Below are positions 27,396 through 35,433 of a DNA stretch of 64,000 nucleotides, piece by piece. Each line of letters starts with the position of its first letter. Position 1 is the first letter of the stretch. A model generated the notes under the pieces. The model saw nothing but the letters and a program-made list of their open reading frames with translations, made no database searches and was not told the DNA's origin. This DNA is from Aliirhizobium wenxiniae (GTDB taxonomy: Bacteria > Pseudomonadota > Alphaproteobacteria > Rhizobiales > Rhizobiaceae): contig NZ_JAEUAN010000015.1 of the NCBI RefSeq assembly GCF_019511445.1, forward strand, positions 62,001 through 126,000, read 5' to 3'. The position numbers and the translations under genes were made by a program.

Positions 27396-27405
27396 GTCGT
27401 ACCCC

Positions 27406-27705
27406 TCAATACCGGCGCCACGGCGAGGACGTCGCGCGGTAGAAGGTCTTGTAGGAGATATGTCTGATGTAGACCCTCCGCATCAGCGGGTCGGCCTTGG
27501 CCATCATGCGGAGGGCTGCGACCGCGAGCAGCCAGACCGCCACGCCGAACAGCGCCGCATACCAGGTCAGAACCACGAAGATCAGGATGACGGCGGCGAG
27601 CGCCGTCACCAGGACCAGCTCGCGATCGGCGCCTATCAACAGGTTGGGGCGCGACAGTGCCCGATGCACCCGCGATCGGATAAGGTTGGAACCGGCTTCA
27701 GCCAC
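27406..27705 (-). CDS. trbD: TrbD, VirB3-like membrane protein
   Basis: 99 residues with two adjacent hydrophobic segments (LVLVTALAAVILIFVVL and ALFGVAVWLLAVAALRM), as in TrbD/VirB3. It overlaps the trbC 3' end by eight bases and precedes trbE. It is thought to anchor the VirB4-type ATPase at the membrane. Confidence 0.93.
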   Translation of the reverse strand: MAEAGSNLIRSRVHRALSRPNLLIGADRELVLVTALAAVILIFVVLTWYAALFGVAVWLLAVAALRMMAKADPLMRRVYIRHISYKTFYRATSSPWRRY

Positions 27706-28108
27706 GAGCCCCCTCCCCTGCTGCTGGCGGCGTCGTCACAGGCGCAGAGACGATGGGAGCAGCCCCGGCCTCGGCGTGGTGCCCGCCGATCGACGCCCCG
27801 GTTGCACCGAAGAGAGCGACGATCTGGGTGGCGCCGAGAAGAACGCCGCCGACCAGGGCGACATAGCAAAGGCGACGAGCAAAATCGTTGAGTTCGCCGC
27901 CGAAGATCAGCATGGCTCCGGCGATCGCGACCGCGGCAAGCGCTATGAACCCTGCCACAGGACCGGTAATCGACTGCTGGATCTGCTGCAGAGGTGATTC
28001 CCACGGAAGGCCGCCTCCACCCGAGGACGCCAATGCAGGTTCCGAAAGGCTGAAGGAGACCGCAGCAAACATAAGCGCTGCGACAATGGGATAAGTCTTA
28101 CGCGACAT
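27698..28108 (-). CDS. trbC: TrbC, pilin precursor
   Basis: VirB2-like pilin of about 136 residues (start 28108 with a GAGG site). It has a long signal peptide ending in EPALAS, then two hydrophobic helices (VAGFIALAAVAIAGAMLIFGG and CYVALVGGVLLGATQIVAL) characteristic of conjugative pilins, which are processed and, in RP4, cyclised. It overlaps the trbB stop by 11 bases. Confidence 0.93.
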   Translation of the reverse strand: MSRKTYPIVAALMFAAVSFSLSEPALASSGGGGLPWESPLQQIQQSITGPVAGFIALAAVAIAGAMLIFGGELNDFARRLCYVALVGGVLLGATQIVALFGATGASIGGHHAEAGAAPIVSAPVTTPPAAGEGARG

Positions 28109-29069
28109 GGCTATCCTCGTCGATCTGGGCATAGTGTTCGGTCTGGTAGTGATTGTTGCGGTATCCCTCGATGTGGATCACCTCTCGGACCCGCCTCCCC
28201 TTGCCCGTCCGCTCGATGGAGACGACGAGATCGACCGCCTCGCCGATCACCTCCTGCATTGGTTGCTGGCTGGCCTCGGCGGTCAGTTGTTCCAGCCGGC
28301 GCAGCGCCGACATTGCGGTGTTGGAGTGGATTGTGGTGACGCCGCCGGGATGACCGGTGTTCCAGGCTTTGAGGAGGGTCAGGGCTGCACCGTCGCGGAC
28401 CTCGCCGACGATGATGCGGTCTGGACGCAGCCGCATGGTGCTTTTTAGCAACCGCGCCATATCGATGGTATCGCTGGTATGCAGGCAGACCGCGTTTTCG
28501 GCAGCGCACTGGATTTCGGCAGTATCCTCCAGAATCACCATGCGATCGTCGGGTGCGGCGGCGACAATCTCCGCTAGGATTGCGTTGGCCAGCGTGGTTT
28601 TGCCGGAGCCGGTGCCACCGGAAATCACGATGTTCATGCGAGCGTCAATCGCGCTGCGGATGGCAGACGCTTGCCCCTCCGTCATCACCTTCGAGGACAC
28701 GTAATCGCTGAGCGGTATGAGACGCGAGGCGCGACGACGGATGGTGAAGGCAGGGCCGGACACGATTGGCGGAAGCAGACCCTCGAAACGATGGCCGCCG
28801 ATCGGCAACTCGCCAGAGATGATCGGACGTTCGTCGTCTGCTTCCGACTGCAGCGCATGGGCGACGCTGCCAATGACCACTTCGGCGGCCGCTGATGTCA
28901 TGACACCGGCTTCGGCAACACCGTGGCCGAGGCGTTCAATATACAGTCGGCCGTCAGGATTGAGCATAATCTCAACGACCGACGCATCGTCGAGGGCGAA
29001 GCAGAGCTGATCACCAAGAGCATCCTGTAGCTTGCGCACCAGGCGTGGATGGGAGCGAAGCTGGGTCAC
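28098..29069 (-). CDS. trbB: TrbB, VirB11-like secretion ATPase
   Basis: Hexameric traffic ATPase of 323 residues. Walker A is ISGGTGSGKTTLANAIL near residue 150, the Asp box MVILEDTAEIQC follows and Walker B/His box are RPDRIIVGEVRDGAAL and HPGGVTTIHSNTA. It drives pilus biogenesis on the cytoplasmic side. It overlaps the traI stop by four bases, so translation is coupled to the autoinducer synthase. Confidence 0.95.
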   Translation of the reverse strand: MTQLRSHPRLVRKLQDALGDQLCFALDDASVVEIMLNPDGRLYIERLGHGVAEAGVMTSAAAEVVIGSVAHALQSEADDERPIISGELPIGGHRFEGLLPPIVSGPAFTIRRRASRLIPLSDYVSSKVMTEGQASAIRSAIDARMNIVISGGTGSGKTTLANAILAEIVAAAPDDRMVILEDTAEIQCAAENAVCLHTSDTIDMARLLKSTMRLRPDRIIVGEVRDGAALTLLKAWNTGHPGGVTTIHSNTAMSALRRLEQLTAEASQQPMQEVIGEAVDLVVSIERTGKGRRVREVIHIEGYRNNHYQTEHYAQIDEDSHVA

Positions 29070-29701
29070 GCAGCGCTCCTGGTCGGGTGATTATCAATAC
29101 GAAATATGGCTGACTGGTAGATCGATGGACGGACCCGCTCGAAGCTCTTCTGGTCCGCCGGAAGTGTGCCGGCTACCGCGACGGTATTGCCAATTGCCAC
29201 AGGTTCACCCAAACGCGCCATCGGCCAACCTGCCCGATTCAGGATGCGCTCGAAGCGAAGGTCGGTGGCGGTAACGATCCTGTCGTAGCCATGCGCTATC
29301 GACCATTCAATGATCCCAGCGAACATGGTCAGGGTCGCGAGGTGGAGTTGTCCCCCTTCCCTGCCCGCAGGCAAGGTCGTATCGACGCAGAAGCGCGAAC
29401 TCTCGATCATCGCGGCGCTCGCATTGAGCGAGCCATCTCTTAAGAGCTGCGGAAAGGTCAGCTCGAGCATGGTCGGGCCCACAGCGGGAAGGAGACGTGC
29501 GCATCCGACCACCTTGCTGCCGGAGGTGGCGAGGATGTAGGTTGGATTGAGTTCGTCGTATTGATCTCGCTCGCCACCATCGATGATGGAGACGTCCCAT
29601 TCGAGCCGTCCGCTGAACACGTCGGCGCGCAGCCGGTACATTTGTTTTAGAAGATTTTGATGCTCGACATATCGGTCGGGCGAGATCGTGAGAACCTGCA
29701 T
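29066..29701 (-). CDS. traI: TraI, acyl-homoserine-lactone synthase
   Basis: LuxI-family autoinducer synthase of 211 residues. The conserved catalytic residues are present: R24 and F29 and W35 (YRLRADVFSGRLEW), D45 (IIDGGERDQYDEL region), R68 (GCARLLP) and E100 with R103 (MIESSRFCVD). In related plasmids it makes 3-oxo-octanoyl-homoserine lactone for TraR, which activates conjugation and raises copy number. It is the first gene of the trb operon, with a tra box 60 bases upstream. The TraR partner is not in this window. Confidence 0.95.
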   Translation of the reverse strand: MQVLTISPDRYVEHQNLLKQMYRLRADVFSGRLEWDVSIIDGGERDQYDELNPTYILATSGSKVVGCARLLPAVGPTMLELTFPQLLRDGSLNASAAMIESSRFCVDTTLPAGREGGQLHLATLTMFAGIIEWSIAHGYDRIVTATDLRFERILNRAGWPMARLGEPVAIGNTVAVAGTLPADQKSFERVRPSIYQSAIFRIDNHPTRSAA

Positions 29702-29760
29702 CCTTATCTCCGCGTGAACTTCGTCAGGCAGATGAAGATCATCTCAATCCGCGGCTGGCC

Positions 29761-29778
29761 ATCTGCAGATCTGCAGGC
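29761..29778 (-). promoter_or_regulatory. tra box 1 (traI-trb promoter)
   Basis: An 18-bp site with a perfect 14-bp palindromic core, CTGCAGATCTGCAG, is centred at 29769/29770, 60 bases upstream of the traI start. The known A. tumefaciens TraR site has core TGCAGATCTGCA with outer GTGCA/TGCAC; here the outer base is C/G instead. It is the likely TraR activation site for the trb operon. Confidence 0.85.
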
Positions 29779-29849
29779 GATGATTCTGGTGAGTCGGGAT
29801 GGCAGAGTCGGGAATTGAACCAACGAGACGTTCGCGAAAGGTGCCGGAT

Positions 29850-29867
29850 TTCTGCAGATCTGCAGTT
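29850..29867 (+). promoter_or_regulatory. tra box 2 (rep side)
   Basis: A second copy of the same 14-bp palindrome, CTGCAGATCTGCAG, is centred at 29858/29859, 89 bases from the first. On Ti plasmids a second tra box in this gap lets TraR also stimulate repABC and raise copy number. Flanking bases differ from box 1, so only the core is conserved. Confidence 0.8.
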
Positions 29868-29956
29868 TCCACCGTCTATACGCCATCACAGGAATCTGCC
29901 TAACTTGCGGAAAGATATCGCAGATTCAGCGAGCGGCCTGGATTCCAGGAATATCC

Positions 29957-29973
29957 GTTAACCTGTTGTTAAC
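29957..29973 (+). promoter_or_regulatory. GTTAAC-N5-GTTAAC dyad upstream of repA
   Basis: Two palindromic GTTAAC hexamers separated by five bases lie 105 bases before the repA start. The arrangement fits an operator for autorepression by the RepA-RepB complex near the main repABC promoter. Direct evidence is lacking. Confidence 0.45.
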
Positions 29974-30007
29974 CTTAAATGTCTTGCGGCGCGATGGGAA
30001 TCGAGAG

Positions 30008-30081
30008 ATAGTTTCGCAAATGATGGCCGCAAAGCCATTTTTTCGAAAGTGAAGATCTCCGGGAAATAGTTCGCAAAATGA
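30008..30081 (+). repeat. 16-base near-identical direct repeat around the repA start
   Basis: ATAGTTTCGCAAATGA (30008-30023) recurs as ATAGTTCGCAAAATGA (30066-30081), with the second copy containing the repA start codon. It could be a binding site in the leader or a small duplication of the translation start region. The first copy also contains an ATG, but it leads nowhere. Confidence 0.45.
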
Positions 30082-31268
30082 GCACTGAGCTGCAAAACAG
30101 GTTTGATATCGAGATCGCCCAGCAGGGGTCGAAGATCTCAAGCGCGTTGCATATGCTGCGCAGCCAGCAATACCCGCCTGACGCCCGCAAGGGGTTGCGC
30201 AAGTTCCAGCTTGCGGAAGTCGCCGATTTCATGGGGGTGACGCAGACGCATCTGAGGCAACTCCATTCTGATGGCAAAGGGCCGGAGATCGAGTCGGTCA
30301 GCGGACGCCGGTATTATACGGCAGACCAGATGCTGGAGCTCCGGGATTATCTCGAAGCAAACAAGAAATCCGACAAGCGCTACTACGTGCCCAGGCGCCG
30401 GGAAGGCGAACCGATGCAGGTTGTCTCAGTCGTCAATTTCAAGGGGGGCAGCGGCAAGACCACCACGGCGGCACACCTTGCCCAGTATCTCGCTCTCACC
30501 GGCCATCGGGTATTGGCCGTCGATCTCGATCCGCAGGCCTCGCTCACCTCCTTGTTCGGGATCCAGCCTGAGCTTGACGACACTGCCTCTCTCTATGAGG
30601 CGCTTCGCTTTGATGACGAACGGAAGTCGATCGCGGACGTCATCCAGCAAACCAACATCCCGGGACTGGATGTCGTCCCGGCCAACCTGGTTCTCCAGGA
30701 ATACGAATATGACGTGCCGCTGGCGATCTCCTCCAGGAAGGGCGAGGACGGCCGGCTGTTCTACATGCGGATCGCCAGCGCCCTGAAGCAGGTCGACGAC
30801 AAGTATGACGTCGTCGTCATCGACTGCCCTCCTCAGCTGGGATACCTGACGATCACCGCACTCATGGCCTCGACAGGCATCCTCATCACCATCCATCCGC
30901 AGATGCTCGACATCATGTCGATGAGCCAGTTTCTCATGATGCTTGGCGGGATCATGGGGCCTGTCGCCGAGGCCGGGGCGGAGATGCGGGTGCAGTGGTT
31001 CCGCTATCTCATCACCCGCTTTGAGCCGACGGATATCCCCCAAGCCCAGATGGTAGGGTTCATGCAGTCGATGTTCGCGCAGCAGATGTTGAGAAATCAC
31101 GTCCTGAAGTCCACGGCGATTTCCGACGCGTCGATCAAGAAGCAGACCCTGTATGAGGTCGAGCGGGGCGAATTCGTCCGCGCGACCTACGACCGGGCAA
31201 TGGAAAGTCTCAATGCCGCCAACGCGGAAATCGTCGAACTCATCCATGGTGTCTGGGGGCGAAAATGA
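30078..31268 (+). CDS. repA: RepA, ParA-like plasmid partition ATPase
   Basis: RepABC-type RepA of 396 residues. An N-terminal helix-turn-helix region (residues about 40-75, LAEVADFMGVTQTHLRQLHSDGKGP) is followed by the ParA ATPase with deviant Walker A FKGGSGKTTTAAHLA (about residue 121), the A' motif DLDPQASLTSLFG and Walker B VVVIDCPPQLGYL. It segregates the plasmid with RepB and represses the operon. It is the first gene of repABC. Confidence 0.97.
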   Translation: MSTELQNRFDIEIAQQGSKISSALHMLRSQQYPPDARKGLRKFQLAEVADFMGVTQTHLRQLHSDGKGPEIESVSGRRYYTADQMLELRDYLEANKKSDKRYYVPRRREGEPMQVVSVVNFKGGSGKTTTAAHLAQYLALTGHRVLAVDLDPQASLTSLFGIQPELDDTASLYEALRFDDERKSIADVIQQTNIPGLDVVPANLVLQEYEYDVPLAISSRKGEDGRLFYMRIASALKQVDDKYDVVVIDCPPQLGYLTITALMASTGILITIHPQMLDIMSMSQFLMMLGGIMGPVAEAGAEMRVQWFRYLITRFEPTDIPQAQMVGFMQSMFAQQMLRNHVLKSTAISDASIKKQTLYEVERGEFVRATYDRAMESLNAANAEIVELIHGVWGRK

Positions 31269-31271
31269 GAG

Positions 31272-31300
31272 ACTTGTCAGCCGTCTTTTTTGTCGTTTTT
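31272..31300 (+). repeat. repA-repB gap repeat, candidate partition site
   Basis: The 13-mer ACTTGTCAGCCGT starts four bases after the repA stop and is followed by a T-rich stretch. The same 13-mer with a similar T-rich tail recurs after repC at 33812. RepB-binding parS sites of Ti plasmids lie in the repA-repB gap, so this pair is a candidate. It does not match the published palindromic consensus (GTT-N4-GC-N4-AAC) at both ends. Confidence 0.5.
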
Positions 31301-31352
31301 GAGAGCGCGATGAATGGCTTGTCGCAGTTGAGCACTGATCCGGAGGCCGGCC

Positions 31353-32348
31353 ATGTCACGTGAAAATCCATTCGCCAAGCTGGACATGGCTGCCATCTCG
31401 GCGAGCCAGACGCCAACTAAGCCGGGCTACGGCATGACAGGAGCGGCGAAGACGGTTGTCCGCTCCATCGAGGATATGGCCGAGAACACCAAGAAGCTGA
31501 TGGAAGGCGAGGTAATCGTCGATCTTGATCCGCACTTGATAGATGCCTCCTTCGTTTCCGACCGTTTGTCCGACGATGGGGAGGAGTTTCAGGAACTGCT
31601 CCAGGCGATCAGGGAATCAGGTCAGACGACGCCTATTCTGGTTCGCCCGAGCTCGACGGACGCCAAGCGATATATGGTGGTGTTCGGCCATCGTCGCCTC
31701 AAGGTCGCGCGCGAGCTAGGCATTCCGGTCAAGGCAATCGTCAAGAAGCTGGACGACACCACCTCCGCAATCGTCCAGGGCCAGGAAAACGCGGCCCGGT
31801 CCAACCTGTCCTTCATAGAACGCGCCTACTTCGCCCAGAACCTGATTGGCTCAGGCATGACGAAGGAGACTGTTCGTTCGTCGCTTGCCATCGATGAAGC
31901 GATGCTTTCAAAGATGCTCGCGGTCGTCGAGGCAGTGCCAGCATCGGTTATAACGGCCTTGGGTGCGTCCAAGAAAATCGGGCGCGACCGGTGGCTAAGC
32001 CTCCGCCAGCTTGTCCTTGCCCCTGCCCTGTCCAAGGTTGCGATCGATCATGTGGAGTCCGCCGACTTCCAGGCGCTCCCTGAAGGCGACCGCTTCGACA
32101 AACTTCATGATCACCTGAAGCGATACAAGTCCAGATCAGCCGCCAAGAAGCCGAAGGCTGAACCCGCTGTCCGGGACTGGACCTCGACCGATCGCGCGTT
32201 GAACATGGTGATAAATGCGAAGGCAAAGAAGGTTGCCATCGAACTTACCAATGCTGAAGCCAGGCCGTTTAGCGAATGGCTGTCTTCACACATGGGTCGT
32301 TTGTACGAGGAGTACAAAGGATCGAAAACTGAAACAAACGGAGACTAA
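31353..32348 (+). CDS. repB: RepB, ParB-like partition protein
   Basis: 331 residues, start fixed by GGAGG six bases upstream. The ParB N-terminal nuclease-like domain is present, with VFGHRRLKVARELG (the GHRR box that binds CTP in ParB relatives, about residue 110) and GQENAARSNLSFIERAYFAQNL, followed by a helix-turn-helix (about residues 170-200) and a C-terminal RepB-specific domain. It binds parS-type sites and, with RepA, autorepresses the operon. Confidence 0.97.
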   Translation: MSRENPFAKLDMAAISASQTPTKPGYGMTGAAKTVVRSIEDMAENTKKLMEGEVIVDLDPHLIDASFVSDRLSDDGEEFQELLQAIRESGQTTPILVRPSSTDAKRYMVVFGHRRLKVARELGIPVKAIVKKLDDTTSAIVQGQENAARSNLSFIERAYFAQNLIGSGMTKETVRSSLAIDEAMLSKMLAVVEAVPASVITALGASKKIGRDRWLSLRQLVLAPALSKVAIDHVESADFQALPEGDRFDKLHDHLKRYKSRSAAKKPKAEPAVRDWTSTDRALNMVINAKAKKVAIELTNAEARPFSEWLSSHMGRLYEEYKGSKTETNGD

Positions 32349-32353
32349 ACAGC

Positions 32354-32391
32354 AAAAGAAAAAGGCCCCCAAACGGCGAACCGTGGAAGCC
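32354..32391 (-). terminator. intrinsic terminator of the antisense RNA
   Basis: Read on the minus strand: GGCTTCCACGG, a TTCG tetraloop, the partly G-U paired complement CCGTTTGGGGGCC and then a T-rich tract (32363-32354). A strong hairpin plus U tract, as in the ctRNAs of related replicons. Confidence 0.8.
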
Positions 32392-32410
32392 TCTCTCGTC
32401 ATCTCTAGCA
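32355..32410 (-). ncRNA. antisense RNA between repB and repC (RepE/ctRNA)
   Basis: The repB-repC gap holds a counter-transcript of about 56 nucleotides, inferred from a minus-strand promoter at 32417-32445 and an intrinsic terminator at 32354-32391. Position, length and terminator hairpin match the ctRNA of repABC plasmids, which pairs with the repC leader and limits RepC synthesis, setting copy number and incompatibility. The 5' end is estimated from promoter spacing. Confidence 0.8.
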
Positions 32411-32416
32411 GGATCG

Positions 32417-32445
32417 AGAATCGCATTTCCCGGAATCACAGTCAA
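32417..32445 (-). promoter_or_regulatory. promoter of the antisense RNA
   Basis: On the minus strand a -35 hexamer TTGACT (32445-32440) and a -10 hexamer GATTCT (32422-32417) are separated by 17 bases. Transcription should start near 32410 and run through the terminator hairpin. Confidence 0.7.
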
Positions 32446-32504
32446 GAGTCTAGGCGCCGATTTGGTGAGCGGATTTCCTTTGCCTGAAGCAAGGTGAAAG
32501 AAAA

Positions 32505-33749
32505 ATGCAGACAGGACATGTGACGACGCCCTTTGGGCGGCGACCGATGTCGCTCGCCCTGGTACAAAGCCAGATGGCGATTGAGGATCCGCGACCGGAA
32601 ACGCGTATCGAGAAGTGGAAGGTCTTTCGAGACGTATGTGAGGCACGGGAGCGCCTGGGGATCCAGGACCGGGCACTTGCAGTCCTCGATGCCCTTCTGA
32701 CGTTTCACCCTCATGCCCAGCTCGATCCGAGCCAGGGTCTGGTGGTCTTCCCATCCAACGCCCAGCTGTCTGTTCGGGCCCACGGGATCACCGAGACAAC
32801 CCTGCGCCGGCAACTTGCCGCGCTTGTCGACGCGGGCCTCATTCTCCGGCGCGACAGCCCGAACGGTAAACGCTACGCGCACCGCAACAGGGATGGCGAG
32901 GTCGAACAGGCCTACGGGTTTGACCTGACGCCCCTGCTGGCTCGTGCCACCGAACTCGCCTTGATGGCGCAGGATGTCGCCGCCGAACGCGCGCGCTTCC
33001 GCCGTGCAAAGGAAGCGCTGACAATCTGCCGTCGCGATGTGCGCAAGTTGATCTCGGCCTCCGTGGAAGAGGGCGCGGCCGGCAACTGGCACCATGTGGA
33101 GTCCGAGTATGTCAGTATTCTCGCTCGCCTCCCCCGCCACCCGAACCGCTCCCAAATAGAGACTACGCTCGATGAAATGGAGCTGCTGCGGGAAGAAGTT
33201 CTCAACCTCCTGGAAATGCAGTTCAAAACGGAAGAAATGCATGGCAATGCCATTCAGAATGACCGCCACATACAGAATTCAAATACCGAATCCATAAATG
33301 AACTTGAACCTAGCTCTGGAAAAGAGCAGGGCGAAAAGACGGCGGACAAACCTATGACGAGGCACGAGCCGAAGGAAACACGGATCACGAGACGCGAGCC
33401 GATCAAGGCGTTCCCCCTCGGAATGGTCCTCCGTGCGTGCCCCCAGATCACTGATTATGGGCCTGGCGGGCGCATCGAGCACTGGCGCGAGCTCATGAAG
33501 GCGGCCGTGGTTGTGCGCTCGATGCTCGGCGTGAGCCCCTCTGCCTACGAGGAGGCGTGCAACGCCATGGGGCAGGAAAATGCCGCGGTAGCGGTGGCCT
33601 GCATTCTAGAGCGATCGAATTTTATAACATCGGCGGGCGGCTATCTGCGGGACCTTACCAGGCGCTCTGAGCGCGGGGAGTTTTCACTTGGACCAATGCT
33701 GATGGCTCTCATGAAGGCGAAGGAGCAGGGAAATCGGAGGACTGCGTGA
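32505..33749 (+). CDS. repC: RepC, replication initiator
   Basis: RepABC initiator of 414 residues. The N-terminal winged-helix DNA-binding region includes VFPSNAQLSVRAHGITETTLRRQLAALVDAGLI (about residues 80-115); an acidic, poorly conserved linker (about residues 245-300) is followed by the C-terminal domain ending in GYLRDLTRRSERGEFSLGPMLMALMK. RepC is essential and acts in cis; oriV of Ti plasmids lies within repC. It is the last gene of the operon, and its translation is expected to be controlled by the antisense RNA upstream. Confidence 0.97.
   Translation: MQTGHVTTPFGRRPMSLALVQSQMAIEDPRPETRIEKWKVFRDVCEARERLGIQDRALAVLDALLTFHPHAQLDPSQGLVVFPSNAQLSVRAHGITETTLRRQLAALVDAGLILRRDSPNGKRYAHRNRDGEVEQAYGFDLTPLLARATELALMAQDVAAERARFRRAKEALTICRRDVRKLISASVEEGAAGNWHHVESEYVSILARLPRHPNRSQIETTLDEMELLREEVLNLLEMQFKTEEMHGNAIQNDRHIQNSNTESINELEPSSGKEQGEKTADKPMTRHEPKETRITRREPIKAFPLGMVLRACPQITDYGPGGRIEHWRELMKAAVVVRSMLGVSPSAYEEACNAMGQENAAVAVACILERSNFITSAGGYLRDLTRRSERGEFSLGPMLMALMKAKEQGNRRTA
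33226..33310 (+). other. A+T-rich block in repC, candidate oriV
   Basis: Within the coding region for the variable linker of RepC the base composition becomes markedly A+T-rich compared with the flanks. In characterised repABC replicons the origin is inside repC near an A+T-rich tract, so this is the best candidate, based on position and composition only. Confidence 0.4.
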
Positions 33750-33811
33750 TGTTGGCAAGGCGCCTCGGCCGGCAAGCGGGAAACTGGCCCTGATCCGTCC
33801 GTGAAAAGGTC

Positions 33812-33840
33812 ACTTGTCAGCCGTTTTTTTTCGTGATTTT
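33812..33840 (+). repeat. post-repC copy of the 13-mer repeat
   Basis: ACTTGTCAGCCGT at 33812-33824 is identical to the copy at 31272-31284 and is also followed by a T run and TCGT. The two copies bracket repB-repC. A second partition site or a duplicated terminator-like element are both possible. Confidence 0.5.
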
Positions 33841-33896
33841 CTGTTCTGATACAGGGAGTTACTGGCGCTGAATGTCAGTTTCTAGGGCGTCAAGCT

Positions 33897-35195
33897 ATGT
33901 GGAGAGCAAAAGAAAAGCAGATCGGCGTCGAGCAGATCAACGGTCACGTGCCCAGGAGGAACCGCTTGATCACCGGTCGGGCGCCGGAGAATACCGAAAT
34001 GCTGTTCACACCCGCCGAGCTGTTCGGGGCAATGGCGCAATGCTCCAGCAGGGCGAAGATGGACCAGCGGGCCGCGAGGGCTCAGGTTCAGATGTGCCGA
34101 CACCTCATCGCCCGGCACGTCGATGACAAGAATGAGCGTTTTGCGTTGTTAGATACTGCCCGCACCCTCAAGGACTACGTGGGAAAGACGATGACTGGCC
34201 TGGTCGGCGACGGCATTGCCTATCTCCAGATGGTCCGGGATGGATATCGCTGGGTGGATCATTTTGAAAACCATGAAGTCCACGGCAAACGTCCGACCTC
34301 TCGTTCTCCCGATTACGTCTTCAGCCGTTCGGGAGATATGTTCGTCGCCCTTGCGGAGTCGAAAGCGACCAAGGGAGCGTACAGGGCAGCTTTCACGAAG
34401 ACGGTCAGGGAAGGCTACAAGGAGCAGGTCGAGCCTTATCTGGGTCGCAAAATCGGTTCGTGGGTAGCCTCACATGGCTATGCGGTCGGCAGCTGGATGA
34501 AATCTGTGAGGAAGGCTGAGATATTCATTGACCACACGGCAAATCATGAACCACCCAGGGGAAGCAGGGACGAAGGCCCGTCTGAACGCTCTGATCCAAA
34601 AGACGTGCAGTTTGGCAGCTATTGTGGAGTGCTGACTCTTCTCTTCGGACCAGAGGTCGGGGAGGCCGCCCGCCATCGTACTTGGCGACCCTCCGGGCAA
34701 AGCTTTACCACGGTCGAATGGCTCGGCCGAACCTGGATTGTCGGAGAGGATGCAGAGTGGGAGCCGCTGGTCGGCACTGCCGAAGAGCACCTGATCTTCA
34801 GGTCGGGACCGGTTAGGTTCGTGAATGGCATGGCGCTTGATCTGCAAATCGCTCAGCGTGTCTTTGCTTCCATCGAGTCGGGCGAAGGTGAGGTCGACCT
34901 CATGGCGGAATTTCCATTGTATCCGGCGGATCTGGTCGAGGCAGCAAAGCGATCTGGAGGAGCAATATTTCCAGACGGGTTCGCTGTCCTGGGTCGCGAT
35001 GAGGATCTGAGCCTCTATTCGCGGATATTGGTCAAACCGCCCGCGCAAGAAGTGCCTGCATTAGTTGAAAACAAGCTAGAGGTCGACAGCGTTGTCTCCG
35101 AGGGGGTTCCGGCGATCGACGCTCGCACGTATTCCACACGCAACGCTGATGTGGTTGAGGAGAAGAAGGCGCGGCTTTACCTCACTTGGGAATAG
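33897..35195 (+). CDS. hypothetical protein with a PD-(D/E)XK-like motif
   Basis: 432 residues, family not recognised. Residues about 137-160 read SPDYVFSRSGDMFVALAESK, which fits the PD-(D/E)XK nuclease pattern (P-D, then E-x-K after a hydrophobic strand). It has no membrane segment. The next gene, 238 bases downstream on the same strand, also ends in a nuclease-like motif, so the two may form a restriction-type defence pair. The start (ATG 33897, AGGG nine bases upstream) is reasonable. The region follows repC directly, a common insertion place for cargo. Confidence 0.75.
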   Translation: MWRAKEKQIGVEQINGHVPRRNRLITGRAPENTEMLFTPAELFGAMAQCSSRAKMDQRAARAQVQMCRHLIARHVDDKNERFALLDTARTLKDYVGKTMTGLVGDGIAYLQMVRDGYRWVDHFENHEVHGKRPTSRSPDYVFSRSGDMFVALAESKATKGAYRAAFTKTVREGYKEQVEPYLGRKIGSWVASHGYAVGSWMKSVRKAEIFIDHTANHEPPRGSRDEGPSERSDPKDVQFGSYCGVLTLLFGPEVGEAARHRTWRPSGQSFTTVEWLGRTWIVGEDAEWEPLVGTAEEHLIFRSGPVRFVNGMALDLQIAQRVFASIESGEGEVDLMAEFPLYPADLVEAAKRSGGAIFPDGFAVLGRDEDLSLYSRILVKPPAQEVPALVENKLEVDSVVSEGVPAIDARTYSTRNADVVEEKKARLYLTWE

Positions 35196-35433
35196 CGTTG
35201 GAATTTGCCCGACCGCTTGTGATTGAAGTGGTCGATTGCCCCACCTGCGCTAACCGGATGAGCGCCCTCCGGGAATGATCGTCTGATCGTCGCGGCTTCT
35301 GTAATTTTCAGTCGCGCAAGTTTGCCCCTGTCGCATGGTGGTTGCCGCAGCGGATCGCGGACACGGTTTGCAATTTTCTCGTGCAGATGAAAAGACGTAT
35401 TTAATGCAGCTGGTTATCGGACCCGGAAGAATT

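Noticed and set aside
29790..29815. GAGTCGGGA repeated twice within 20 bases
   Set aside because: Too short and isolated to interpret as an iteron array.
29779..29849. tRNA-like T-arm sequence (GGTTCAATTCCCGAC on the minus strand) between the tra boxes
   Set aside because: The T stem does not pair, and no acceptor, D or anticodon arm is present; probably chance or an old attachment fragment.
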